Shown: positions 24,779-54,079 of the stretch, in pieces
Position numbering within the stretch: the first letter of the stretch is position 1
How the letters are laid out: each line of letters starts with the position of its first letter
Assembly: GCF_901933205.1 (NCBI RefSeq)
Contig: NC_044590.1
Span: forward strand, 8,881,501-8,945,500
DNA length: 64,000 nucleotides
From: Camarhynchus parvulus
Lineage: Eukaryota; Chordata; Aves; Passeriformes; Thraupidae
Direction of reading: 5' to 3'
The notes under the pieces: model-generated
Database searches by the model: none
What the model was told of the DNA's origin: nothing
Seen by the model: only the letters and a program-made list of their open reading frames with translations
Translations under genes and position numbers: made by a program

Positions 24779-24846
24779 TCACTTCTTGTTGGCAATCTGC
24801 TTTTCGAGGTCTTCAAGTCTGGCTGTCATCTGAGCAAGTGAACGTG
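24779..24846 (-). CDS. MATN4: MATN4 exon 11: end of coiled coil and stop
   Basis: Encodes RSLAQMTARLEDLEKQIANK and the final Lys, then TGA at 24781-24779. This matches the human C terminus (LAQLTARLEDLENQ) closely. Acceptor is CTGTTTCCTTAG. Confidence 0.92.
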
Positions 24847-27800
24847 CTAAGGAAACAGCGTGAGCCAGGCAGTCTGCTGGGCAAAGGGCTTAAAATTTCC
24901 CCTCTCCCATTCACCCATCCCTCCCTCCCCCATATGTGCTCTGTCCTCAGCCCCCTGCCAAGCCCAGGCCTCACCCCAAAGGATATTTTTCTCGGTCAGG
25001 CTCTGCAGGATGGCCACGGTGTTGGTCTGGAACTGCACCAGCGCCTCGCACTCACACGGGCTGCGGATCTCCGTCTCCCCTTTGCCCTCCTCTGTCACAG
25101 GGAGTTTGGCTGCTGTCACACCATGGCCCCACAGTGCCTGCTCTCCCTTGCTCCCAGACAGGTCCCTTGTCCCTGCAGCCACCCACTGGGGCTCAGGGCT
25201 CTCCCCATGGTTTTGCCCCCTTCTTTCAGCCTCTCTGCTTTCTGTCAGGCTGCCCTGCTGATCCAGCAATCTCTCTGCCAGGCATCCCACAGAGGTGTCA
25301 CACATGTGGGCACAGTGTGCCAAGGACAGCCAGTGCTGAGCTACACTTTGCCTTCGAGCTGGGGTGGCAGGGGGCATGTTGGCTCTGTATCTGCAGCCCT
25401 GTGGGGATCTCAAGGGCGCTGGGGAGCCCCAGCCTGTCCCAGGGCAGGGAGACCCTCACAGTAACCCAGCAGCAGCAGCAGGAGCACAGGTGTGAACAAG
25501 GTGCACAGGCCACCTTCACAGCATCCCACAAGGCAGGGTGCCACTCCCAAATTCTGCCCATGCAATGGCACTGGGGTGGTTGATCACATTAATACTTTTG
25601 TATTAACCCCTCCTGCTTTTTAATTAATACCCCCAGTTTCACTTTCTCCTCCAAATCCCCTCCAGAGACCCACACCTATACCCACAACAGCCTGGAGAGA
25701 TCCTGTGACAACCTAGGCTCACACCAGCCCAGCTCAGCCTTGGGGTGCTTGACACAGGGTGACAGACACACAAACCACCCTGCTGGCTCTGTAGGGACAC
25801 AAGGGCTTTCCCTAGCTTGGGGTCAAGTCCCTGGTGTGACCAGGAGCACCCACCTGGGCAGATGTTCAGGGAGAAGTTCTCCACAAGGTGGGTCATGGTG
25901 GTGAAGTCTGCAGAATAGGAGAAGTGCTGCTCCACTGGCTCGGAGGCGATCGCTCTCAGCTCTTCTTCCACAGCTTTCCCAACACCCACGGCAAACATGA
26001 CAATCCCTGTGTGGCAAGGACAGATCCTGAGCACTGTGCTGGCCACCCTGCAGCAAGCCCAGAGGGAGCAAAGGCAAGGAGGCAGGATTTTCTCTGGGCT
26101 TCCCAGATACACAGCAGGAATTTGGGAAGGACAGGCAGGAGCGTGGCAGTGCTGTGGTGGTGGAGGCTGCTGCATGAAGGATGCTGCTCAGAGCACCCTG
26201 TGGCCACAACAGAGCACGTCTGCCATGGGATGCTGCTCCCCAAGGCTGGATGCTGCAGCTTTTCACTGAGACAGCCACCCCAAGGAACCATCCAGGGATG
26301 CCCAAAAAACTGCAATTTGGGGCTCCCAACCCCTCCTGCACCTGATTCCTTTGCTCTCCTGGCCCATTCGGAGATGTCATCCTGGGAGCGTCCATCTGTG
26401 AAGACCAGCCCGATTCTGGGGATGTTGTGGGAGAGAGGCCTGGCACCTTCCAGCTCGGAGAAGCTGTGCTCCACCATGTGCTTGAGGGCCAGGCCTGTCA
26501 TGGTGCCCTTCTCCATGTACTCCACATCCATTACCGCCTTCTTGATCTCATCGGCGCTGTGGTACTTGTTGAGGGGGAACTCGGTGCGCACGCGGCTGGA
26601 GTACTGCACCAGCCCCACCCGGGTGCCCTGGGGGGACACGTCCAGCAGGTCCACAACACGGTTCACAAACTGCTTCACCAGCTCAAAGTTCTGGGGCCGC
26701 ACGCTCTTGGAACCGTCGATCACCATCACCAGGTCGACGTGCCCAGCTCCACACTCTGCAGGGACAGGGGAAGGTGACAGGAGCAGCCTGGCCATGGCCA
26801 CTGTCACAGTGAAGGGCTGGGGCTGAGCTCTGGGGCACTATGGGAACACTCTGGAACTACAGCTGGGAAGGAGAGCTGACTGTGCCCAAGGGACCCAGCC
26901 CAAAAACCTCCACTAATATCCCAACACTCCACGAAAGTCTTTCCTAGGTTTCTCTTTTCCCAAAGTTTTCCTTAAAGCTGTTGCATCTTCTGGGCCATGT
27001 CTCTGAGGACATAGGCATCCATCCCCACAGCAGCCAGGGTGTTCCCCAAGCCACAGCCAGCTCTCCACCCTCTTCCAGCCTAGCTTAGAGTCTCAAGTGC
27101 AGACAGAGCCCCCCAGCCCAGTTTCAGGTGAGCTCTCTCCAGGAGCACAGAGCCCACATAAGGAGAATGTCAAGGGCTGTGTTCCAGTACTCACTGCTGC
27201 ATGTCTTGCCATCAGCCTGGAGCTGCTGGCCCTCAGGGCACACGCAGTGGTAGGAGCCCTCCGTGCTCACACACTTGAACTCACAGCCGTGATCCACCCC
27301 GTTGCAGAGGTCGGTGGCTGGAAGACAAGCCGAGGGCATGGGGTTATCCCCATTCAGGGTGGTTTGGGAACAGCCCTTCCCTGGAGGCTGGGCAGGACAT
27401 AAAGGCACGTGCTGGACACACAGCCTGTGCTGTGCAGCACGCTGGGACCTACCCCTGCAGGACTTGCCATCGGGCTGGAGCGTGAAGCCGCTGCGGCAGC
27501 GGCAGTAGTGCCCGTTGGGGATGCTCACACACTCGTGCTGGCAGCTGTGGTTCCCAAAGCTGCAGTAATCAATCACTGCAGACACGAGGAGAGCAATGGC
27601 AGAAGGGAAAAGACAGGAAGAGAGAGAGAACAGGAAGCAAACAAAGAAGGGACAGGGAGGGAGACAGCCACTTACTGGTGCAGCTCCTCTTGTTGTGGCT
27701 GAGGTAGTAACCCGGCCGGCAGCGGCAGGAGTAGGAGCCCCGCAGGCTGACACAGTGGTGCTGGCAGCCATGCCTCCCGTCCGCACAGGCATCGATGGCT

Positions 27801-30800
27801 GCGGGGCAACGGGACACCCATCACCCTCCTGAGCCAGCCTCCTGGGACACCCATCACCCTCCTGAGCCAGCCTCCTGGGACACCCATCACCCTCCTGAGC
27901 CAGCCTCCCTGGGACACCCATCACCCTCCTGAGCCAGCCTCCCTGGGACACCCATCACCCTCCTGAGCCAGCCTCCCTGGGACACCCATCACCCTCCTGA
28001 GCCAGCCTCCCTGGGACACCCATCACCCTCCTGAGCCAGCCTCCCTGGGACACCCATCACCCTCCTGAGCCAGCCTCCCTGGGGCATCAGGGCAGGGCTG
28101 CTCCAGGGCTTTGGAGCAGCTCCCAGCACCATGAAACAAGGAGAAGTCTTGGTGTGGTGGTCAGACCAACTAAGATGGTTTTGCATTAAAATCCAGGGGA
28201 AAAGCACTGTGCACTTGGGGTGTGAATCCTCTGGTACTCACTGCCTAGACCCCTTCAGCTGACAGGTTGTGCCCACATAAGTCACTGGTGTCCCATCTCA
28301 GAGAGGTGGCCAGGATTTAGCAATGCTGCATGTCTGCAGGCATTACAGACCCAGCAGGCAGTGGGCCCAGTGAACAGAGCACCCAGGCTGCTGCTGGCCT
28401 CACTGAATCCTCTGCTGTGTGCCAGCTTCCCTCCGTGGGACCCATAACTACAAGCTCCCTACGTAAGTTCAGGAAATAAAAAGGGTTTTTACGGGAACAG
28501 GTCTTTCCATCCACATTGAGCCTGTAGCCTGGGTTGCATTCACAGTAGAAGGAGCCAGGGGTGCTGACACAGCTGTGCTGGCAGCCGTGCTCCCTCTCCA
28601 CACACATGTCCACCCCTGCAAGACAGAACGGGCATCAGAGTGGCCCACAAGGCATGCCAGACACATGGGCACCCTGGCTCTGGCATATACGCTGTTCCTG
28701 CAGCAAAAGCCAGTGTGACACAGCCCCATGCAGCCCCAGCGCTCACCCACTGATTTCACAGCCCCAGTGCTCACCCCCACGCAGCCCCACTGCTCACCCA
28801 CTGATTTCCAGCACACAGACGCTGTGCAGTGCCCTGTCCTGGTGCCTCACTGTGGAGGTTGTTTCCCCATCCACCCTGCTTCTGGCAGGGGCAGCCACCC
28901 CAAACACCTCTCTGAAGGTCTGCCCTGGGTGAGGAGCAGACACCAGAGCCCCCCTTGCCACTCAGCACAGCAGCAGCCCTCACCCACCACAAAGCTTGTC
29001 CTGGAACTGCTTGGCGAACTGCTGGATGAGCTCGAAGGACTCCACCAGGAAGACGTGCTCCTCCAGCGGCGGGGAGGCCATGGCCCGCAGGGAGTTCATG
29101 TCTGCCCGCTGGATGCCCACGGCGTAGATCTCGATGCCGGCGTTCCGGGCCTGCGTGGCCACCTCGGTGACGCGGTCCTGGGGCCGCCCATCGGTGACGA
29201 TGATGGCGATGCGGGGGATGCCCTTGTGTGGGGGCCGCGCGCCCTCCTGCGTGCTGAAGGCCACGTTCATGGCGTACTGGATGGCCAGCCCCGTCATGGT
29301 GCCCTGGGCCAGCGGCACGATGCTGTTGATGGCCCTCTCCATGTCCGCCCGCGTGAAGAAGGTCTTGAGGGAGAAGATGTTCTGCACCTGGCTGGAGTAC
29401 TGGATCACCCCCACCTGTTGTGGTGTTACATTTTAGTTAAATGGCACGCTCTGTCTCACCCCTCGAAAATGTAGGGTTTATTCCAAGCCTGTGATCCTCC
29501 CCTGAAGTATCATGGATCTGCAATCCCAATGGCCCAAGTCTTATTCCGCACCCACCTTGAATCTCCCTGTTAAGCTGTGTGAGGGACATGAGAATCCTCT
29601 TGGCCCTTTCCTCTCTCTTGGCCCTGCTCTCTCTTGGCCCCTTTTCTCCCTAGGCTCTCCCTCTGTCCCCCTCCCTTTCCCTTCCCCCCTTCTCTCTCAT
29701 GTGAAAAATGTGTATTTTATGATTGGCTTTTCGCAAATATTAAAATTAATATTATGTGTTGTGTTAGAAAGTAATGCTGTATTAATTCTCTTAAGTAGTG
29801 TGTTAAATATAGTTTTAGGTTATAACAAAAGGTTAAAATAGAAACTATGCTATGTAGGATACTTTTTTTCTAAAGAAAGAACTTGCACTGAGATAGCAGC
29901 CACAGGACACCTAAGTCTTTCAGAGAAAGAGAATTTATTGCTCCATTATCAGGAGAAATGAACTTCTTCCCACCTCGCTCGGGCAGGATGACGCTGTTAG
30001 GATTATGAGGAAGAAGCTGACAATGACCACCAGACAGAATCCTGTGTTTGAATGGAATGTATGCATCATGTATGAGGTGTATGAATATGCAAGAGGCTGT
30101 TGTTTTTAAGGGTTAATCCTCTGTTAAAGTGTGTCCTTTTTCAGGCTTATGTTGATCAGAAAAAGGTACCTGGACAGCCGTAACGCTTTGTTTCTATTGT
30201 CTCATATTGTCCTAATCCAAACTGTCCACATTATTATTACTCTAATTGTATTACTGTTTTTATAACCATTTTATCACAATTAAACTTTTAAAATTTTAAA
30301 AACAAGCGACTGGCGTTTTTCACACTCAGAAACCACGCTGCTCCCAGGGGAGGTACCCCCAATAAACCCTCATCTAATGAGCACACTCAGAAGCTGTGTG
30401 GAGTCTCCTTGCCTGCCTACTGCTACCAGTGAACGTACAGCTTATGGGGCCCCTGGGGAGCCCCTCTTCCCCAGAAGAACAGCTCTACCCACCCGTGTGG
30501 CGTTGGGGCCCACGTCCAGGTTGCTGATGATGTCCATCATGAAGCGCCGCATGGTCTCGAACTCGAAGGGGCGCACACTGCGCGAGCTGTCGATCACAAA
30601 CACGATGTCCAGGGGACCCGTCCTGCACTTCAGGGCTAAGGAGAAGGCAAGGAGAAGGCTCAGTCCTGTGGCTGTCTGCAGGGAGCACAGAGAGCTCTGC
30701 CTGCTGGCTGGGGGTTGCTCATGAGGGAAGGAGGGAGCAGGTTTGGGCAGCCCCCACAGACCGGCACCTTTCACTGCCCAGTGAATCCACAGAAGGTTGT

Positions 30801-32014
30801 CACAGACATGTCTTATGAAAAATCCTTTCCGTAGGATTTTTTCTCCTGCGAAGCCAAGAGGCCTCAGAAACAAAATGTAAACAATGGTTATCTGCTGCTG
30901 TGGAATGCAACAGGTGGATCTGTGATTGGTCTCATGTGGTTGTTTCTAATTAATGGCCAATCACAGTCCAGCTGTCCGGACTGTCTCGGTCAGTCACAAG
31001 CCTTTGTTATCATTCTTTTTCTATTCTTAGCTAGCCTTCTGATGAAATCCTTTCTTCTATTCTTTTAGTATAGTTTTAATGTAATATATATCATAAAATA
31101 ATAAATCAGCCTTCTGGAACATGGCGTCAACACTCTCGTCTCTTCCCTCATCCTGGGACCCCTGCACACACCACCACAGAAGGTGGTGGCAGAGTGGAAG
31201 CAGGGCCAACAGGCTGGGGAGACATCCCCTGGCTGTGGGTTGTTGTGGTTGTGGTTTTTTAAGGGCAGGAAATGAGACAGTAAAAAGCAAAGCTATGGGC
31301 ACACTCTTGGCGGAGATTGAGTCAAAGAGCTTCTCTTGGGCATAAGGATGCTACCCCCAGTGCAAACAGGGAGAGTGTTCAGCAAGTGAAATGCCAGTGA
31401 ACTTATTTTGCTGGGAGAATTGGGCCCTAAACATAAGGAAACACTTTGAGTCCCTTTGGGATGATGCCAATCTCAGCTGCTCTAAAGGTCTCTCAGACAT
31501 ACCTGCTCCTTTCTCCATTTGGTGCCTTCACTGTTTTTAAACTAAAATAGATTTAGATCTCTCTATCCTGGGAGGAGAGAGGCTGGAACCTCTGGGTTTG
31601 CTTTGTCTCCTGCACCTGGAGAGTCAAGCAAGGAGGAGAGTTTCCCTTACAGTTGTGTCTCCTGCCAAGGTCACAGCCCATGGCCTGGAGGGTGACAAGC
31701 CCTGGGCAGGGCTGTGTCACAGCTGAGGAGGTGCCCAAAGCAAGCAGCACTTAAGTCACCATGCTAGGGCCAGGAGGTTTGTGTCCCACTGCTGGGAGGA
31801 TCCTCCATCCTCCTGGGGATGCTCCCAAGGAAGAGGCACCATGTCCCCCCATGTCACACAGCAAACTGTCCTCCGTGGGATCCACTGCCCCATGTCCTCA
31901 CTTCTCTCCCCTCCACGCACTCCCCACCAGCCAGGGCTCACCTGCAGGTTTTGGTCTGGCTTCCAGTGCTGTCAGGAGAAGCAGGAGGAGAGAGGCAGCA
32001 GGCAGGAGCTTCAT
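24779..32014 (-). CDS. MATN4: MATN4, matrilin-4, complete 11-exon coding region
   Basis: Matrilin-4 is a secreted oligomeric adaptor of the extracellular matrix that links collagen fibrils, proteoglycans and COMP-type proteins. All coding exons could be placed with GT-AG borders and continuous phase, totalling 628 residues against about 622 in human. The domain order is signal peptide (residues 1-22), vWFA1 (about 33-213), four EGF-like modules of 41 residues (215-378), vWFA2 (about 382-566), then a CEC-bearing coiled coil (about 568-628). Both vWFA domains keep the MIDAS D-x-S-x-S motif (DSSRS and DGSKS). Order is conserved with human: MATN4 and RBPJL are divergent neighbours. The coiled-coil junction reads about nine residues longer than in human (see exon 10). 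An upstream noncoding exon must exist, because an acceptor precedes position 32058. Confidence 0.95.
24975..25091 (-). CDS. MATN4: MATN4 exon 10: linker and first half of coiled coil
   Basis: Residues 568-606, including RSPCECEALVQFQTNTVAIL; the two cysteines of CEC are the usual interchain bridges of matrilin oligomers. The only sensible donor (TGGG then GTGAGG) leaves the tail EKNILWG, which makes the heptad stretch about nine residues longer than in human. Confidence 0.8.
25092..25853 (-). other. MATN4 intron 9
   Basis: Unique intronic sequence; no repeat or nested gene recognised. Confidence 0.6.
25854..26006 (-). CDS. MATN4: MATN4 exon 9: end of vWFA2
   Basis: Residues 517-567, IVMFAVGVGKAVEEELRAIA to LNICP. 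Acceptor is TTGCCACACAG and donor GTGGGT, phase 1 to 1. Confidence 0.93.
26342..26755 (-). CDS. MATN4: MATN4 exon 8: main part of vWFA2
   Basis: Residues 379-516, with HVDLVMVIDGSKSVRPQNFE (MIDAS), RVGLVQYSSRVRTEFPL and VFTDGRSQDDISEWARRAKE. It ends in phase 1 inside the domain, before GIVMFAVG. Confidence 0.93.
26756..27194 (-). other. MATN4 intron 7
   Basis: Unique intronic sequence between EGF4 and vWFA2; nothing recognised. Confidence 0.6.
27195..27317 (-). CDS. MATN4: MATN4 exon 7: EGF-like module 4
   Basis: 123 bases, phase 1 to 1. Reads TDLCNGVDHGCEFKCVS, matching human, and ends ADGKTCS. Confidence 0.93.
27453..27575 (-). CDS. MATN4: MATN4 exon 6: EGF-like module 3
   Basis: 123 bases, phase 1 to 1. 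Reads IDYCSFGNHSCQHECVS, nearly identical to the human module, and ends DGKSCRG. Confidence 0.93.
27676..27798 (-). CDS. MATN4: MATN4 exon 5: EGF-like module 2
   Basis: 123 bases, phase 1 to 1. Reads IDACADGRHGCQHHC and ends NKRSCT. Confidence 0.92.
27811..28084. repeat. Minisatellite in MATN4 intron 4, 33-34-bp unit
   Basis: Eight nearly identical units of the type GGGACACCCATCACCCTCCT... followed by GAGCCAGCCTCC, with period 33 in the first copies and 34 in the rest. It begins only 13 bases upstream of EGF2 exon 5 and creates repetitive open frames that are not genes. Confidence 0.95.
28085..28492 (-). other. Rest of MATN4 intron 4
   Basis: Unique intronic sequence between the minisatellite and EGF1; nothing recognised. 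Confidence 0.5.
28493..28615 (-). CDS. MATN4: MATN4 exon 4: EGF-like module 1
   Basis: 123 bases, phase 1 to 1. Six cysteines are present, starting VDMCVEREHGCQHSC and ending GKTCS. Confidence 0.92.
28616..28987 (-). other. MATN4 intron 3
   Basis: Unique intronic sequence with a short imperfect repeat of the CAGCCCCA-GTGCTCACCCAC type near 28730-28800. Confidence 0.5.
28988..29414 (-). CDS. MATN4: MATN4 exon 3: rest of vWFA1
   Basis: Residues 73-214, from VGVIQYSSQVQ through VPLAQGTMTGLAIQYAMNVA and VTDGRPQDRV to DKLCG. The donor is chosen at phase 1 (TGT G then GTGGGT), because the next EGF exon needs that phase. The acceptor (AACACCACAACAG) has a poor pyrimidine tract. Confidence 0.92.
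29420..29699. mobile_element. Probable older LTR-derived sequence, left flank
   Basis: With 30325-30440 this flanks the inner solo LTR. The right flank has an AATAAACCCTCATC poly(A)-type segment as in retroviral U5 regions, which suggests that the inner LTR inserted into an older LTR. No terminal repeats or target duplication of the outer element could be proven. Confidence 0.35.
29700..30324 (-). mobile_element. Solo LTR, 625 bp, with 4-bp target duplication
   Basis: Starts TGTGAAAAATG and ends TTTTTCACA, so the inverted tips match over nine bases. CTCA lies directly on both sides (29696-29699 and 30325-30328). The orientation is given as minus because AATAAA occurs on that strand; this is a weak guide. 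There is no coding interior. It lies in MATN4 intron 2. Confidence 0.85.
30325..30440. mobile_element. Probable older LTR-derived sequence, right flank
   Basis: Contains CCCCCAATAAACCCTCATC and a pyrimidine-rich end like retroviral R-U5 sequence. See the left flank at 29420-29699. Confidence 0.35.
30493..30635 (-). CDS. MATN4: MATN4 exon 2: start of vWFA1
   Basis: Residues 25-72, containing FVIDSSRSVRPFEFETMRRF with the MIDAS motif and NVGPNATR-like DVGPNATR at the end. Starts phase 1 and ends phase 0 (CGG then GTGGGT). Confidence 0.92.
30798..31178 (+). mobile_element. Solo LTR, 381 bp, with perfect 6-bp target duplication
   Basis: Begins TGTCACAGACATG and ends CACCACCACA, with GAAGGT on both sides (30792-30797 and 31179-31184). 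An internal AATAATAAATCAGCC segment gives the sense strand. A second copy of the family lies at 59019-59400. A six-base duplication fits class II (ERVK-like) integration. It lies in MATN4 intron 1. Confidence 0.92.
31942..32014 (-). CDS. MATN4: MATN4 exon 1: signal peptide
   Basis: ATG at 32014-32012 opens MKLLPAASLLLLLLTALEA, a classic signal peptide. The phase-1 donor is GTGAGC. The exon continues into 5' UTR up to 32058, where CTTCTCCCTGCAG marks an acceptor, so transcription starts further upstream. Confidence 0.9.
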
Positions 32015-32058
32015 GATGGCTCTGGGAGAGCACACAGTTCTAGTGCTGGGAGGATGTG

Positions 32059-34251
32059 CTGCAGGGAGAAGACAAGGTGCAATCAGTGCTAAGGGTGAGC
32101 TCAGCCACAGAGCAACATTCTCCTGTGATGGGTGTCCCCAGGCAGCGCCAAAAAACCCTAAAGAGCAGCAGTTTTGACAGATCCATCCCCAAACTTCTCT
32201 GAATCCACATGGAATCTTTCCTGTTCCAAGGACTGGCAGTCTCAGCACAGCTCAATTTCATTACAGTAGCAGCACTCTGCCAAAGGGTCTGATTTTCTGC
32301 TCTGGGTGGAGCTGGCCATTGGACAAGCCTTATTTTCACTTGCAAACCAGGCAGATGGGATGTTCAGCCAAATGCTTTTTCCCTGACTGTGCGGCTGTTC
32401 TCTGCAGCCAGTGGAGAGTGGGAAAGCTGCACGCAGGGATGCAGAGCACCAGCCCTCCTGATACTCCTGCACGGGGAGAGAAGCCCCCAGATGAAATGCC
32501 AGCACAGACAGCACCTGCTCAGAAGTCCCTCAAAGTCACTGGAAAAGATCATATTTCCAAGAAGTTCCATTCCCTGCCTGTTTCCAAACTCCCTTGGGAG
32601 AGCAGAAGCCTCTGCAGGCAGAGGGTGTAAGGGTGCCTGTGCAGGGGGCTCACCCCTCTCCCCCAGGCAGGCGCTGGGTGAAGCACTGCCACCCTGCTGC
32701 TCTCCTTCACATCACTTTAGAGTCCCCACTACTCTGCACCTCTCCCTGTCCTAAAATTTTTTCCAAGGGATTCTCTGCAGCTCAACAGTTTTTTCATATC
32801 TTTAGGGTGGGATCAGTGGGGGAAAAGATATTTAAACTTGTTACCCAAAACCTCAGCTTCTCACTTCTCTCCCTCCCTGCCCACCTCTGTGTTGTCTTGC
32901 CTTGCCTTTCCTGGCTCCTGCAGGGACGTGGATTTATTTAGTTTATTTTTATTCCAGCTCTGGTTGGAAACCCAAGGTGCTAGGGATGGAAATGCCACAG
33001 ATAATGTGACTCTCCCCAGGACATGTGCAGTGCCAGGACTGGGCTCAGATACTGGCAGGGTGCTTTTAAGAAAAAAACACACAAAAATTCATTTTATCGG
33101 TAGTTATCAGCCAGTATTTATTTAGCCCCAGGAGGTCTCAGCTGTAATTCATCACCAGGGTTGCTGTTTAATTGCTCAGTGGTTACGTGCAGCCCTGAAC
33201 ACCACGTCTTTGATAGCAGGGACACTGATAATAGGTTTCACAGCTGCATCTTAAAACTGTCTCGAGACTCAGTGTTCACACCTGGAAAACTATATTAGAG
33301 AATTAGGAGGACAGAAGAGGGGTACTGGAGGATACTGGGATCCAGAACACCCATCTCAAAGCGAGAGACGTGGCCTTTCCCTGGAGGGGAGAGCCCAGCA
33401 GCCCAGGAGCAGCCCAGGCACAGTGACTCCACAGCAGTGCCAGGAGCTCCTGCAGAACCCTGCAGCACCAGTGGGATCGCTCTGGCTGAGGGGATGAGCA
33501 GGGACAGCAGCCTGGCAGGTCTTTCCCAGGGGGCAGAGATGAGCTTTGTGGCCAGGATTGCTCAGACACCTGTGCCCCTCCCCACATGGAAGCAGAGAGG
33601 CAAACAGTTCTCCTCCTTCAGCTTTGTTTCCCCGTTCACTCAGCAGATTCTTTTTCCAGCGCTGCTTCTTTCCTGGGAGAAAGCACTCATAAAACACTAA
33701 ATATTTTTGGGACAGCTGTGCCACCTAGAACATTTCTGCAGCCCTCTTCTCTCCACACCTCACTGCAGTGGCAGGCTGCTATGGAGCCTGTGTCTCACAG
33801 CATCCAGAGAGTTTCAAAGACAGCCCAGGGGGAGGAATGAGCTGTCGGGCCAGGAACCAAGAAGGAGAAAACCAGTTCACAACTGATCTATTTTTAACTC
33901 ATCTCAGCTTTTGGATGAAGTCTTGGCTCTCCCCACGGCTGGAAGGGTTGATGCTGCCTGGACAGGGCAGGGCATGGCAGCTCAGTCATATTCTGTCCTG
34001 GCAGCAGAGACCAGGCTGGGACAGAGTCCTGGGCCCTGATTCAATCTAATACCCAGTCCTGCCCCAGCAGCAAAGGGATGGGGAAGCAAAGATGGCAGGA
34101 GAGATACTGGGGGACATCTGTCCCATCATCCCACACTTGGCAACTTCACCCTCCCTTCCCTGGGGCTGACCTGCATCCCTGCAGAGGCACTGCTCCCACC
34201 CTGAGGGTGCAGAGCACCCCCTCCTTGCCCTGCAGCAAGGGAGGGCCGTGG
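32059..34251. other. MATN4-RBPJL divergent intergenic region
   Basis: About 2.2 kb that should contain the MATN4 upstream noncoding exon and promoter on the minus strand. I could not place these. No protein-coding exon was recognised. Confidence 0.5.
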
Positions 34252-34279
34252 TGGGAAGGCAGCGGCTGGCAGGCAGGTG
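34252..34279 (+). promoter_or_regulatory. PTF1-type bipartite site upstream of RBPJL
   Basis: TGGGAAG (34252-34258), an RBPJ-type box, and CAGGTG (34274-34279), an E-box, have centres about 21 bases apart, i.e. two helical turns. Read on the other strand this is the known PTF1 layout: CACCTG, then CTTCCCA. It lies 58 to 85 bases before the TATA box. A further E-box, CACCTG, is at 34300-34305. Confidence 0.5.
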
Positions 34280-34336
34280 CTGCAGGGCAAGGCAAACACC
34301 ACCTGCACCGCCAGAGACCTTGAGATAACACTGAGC

Positions 34337-34344
34337 TATAAAGG
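34337..34344 (+). promoter_or_regulatory. TATA box of RBPJL
   Basis: TATAAAGG about 250 bases upstream of the proposed start codon; expected TSS near 34367. Confidence 0.55.
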
Positions 34345-34595
34345 CAAAAAGATCCAGGCAAGGTGAGTGCTGCTGCCTGGGCTGGCTCAGCCGAACCCTG
34401 CAGACGAGCTGAGAGGGCATTTGGACCATTCCTGGCATTTCTGAGCAACTCAGTGGCAGAAACAGTTATTGCTCTTCACTGCGGAAGGAGATGCTCAGTG
34501 TGTGATGCAAGGAGGGTGACCGAGGGGAGAGCCACAAGTGAGGACAGCAGGGTCACCTCCTCTTCACTCTGCACGTGATCTCAGCCAAGGAGGAC

Positions 34596-53854
<19,259 letters not shown>

Positions 53855-54053
53855 CAGGCTGAGGTCACTCACTGCTGGCCTAGGGAAGGGGAACAGCCCT
53901 GAGCCATCCTGGGGGGGCTCATCCAGGGCTTGGGGTGGCCCTGCCAAAGGGTTCTCCCCACTCATTGAACACACACCATGCTCCTGTGATTTACTGATTT
54001 ATCTCTTTCTCACAGCAGCATCTCACACTGCTGAGGTCTCACATGAGAGCATC

Positions 54054-54059
54054 AATAAA
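54054..54059 (+). terminator. RBPJL: RBPJL poly(A) signal
   Basis: AATAAA exactly 200 bases after the stop codon; cleavage expected near 54080. Confidence 0.75.
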
Positions 54060-54079
54060 TCAGGCTTGAAGGACTCTTC

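Noticed and set aside
27672..28207. Possible extra EGF or repeat-coding exon
   Set aside because: The repeated GGWLRRVMGVP frame is the intron 4 minisatellite; real EGF exons are exactly 123 bases with phase 1 borders.
26427..29474. Plus-strand frames of 116-312 codons
   Set aside because: Antisense shadows of MATN4 vWFA exons.
34369..34372. Strong donor GGCAAG then GTGAGT just after the RBPJL TATA box
   Set aside because: It would end an exon only about five bases from the expected TSS, so it is probably not used.
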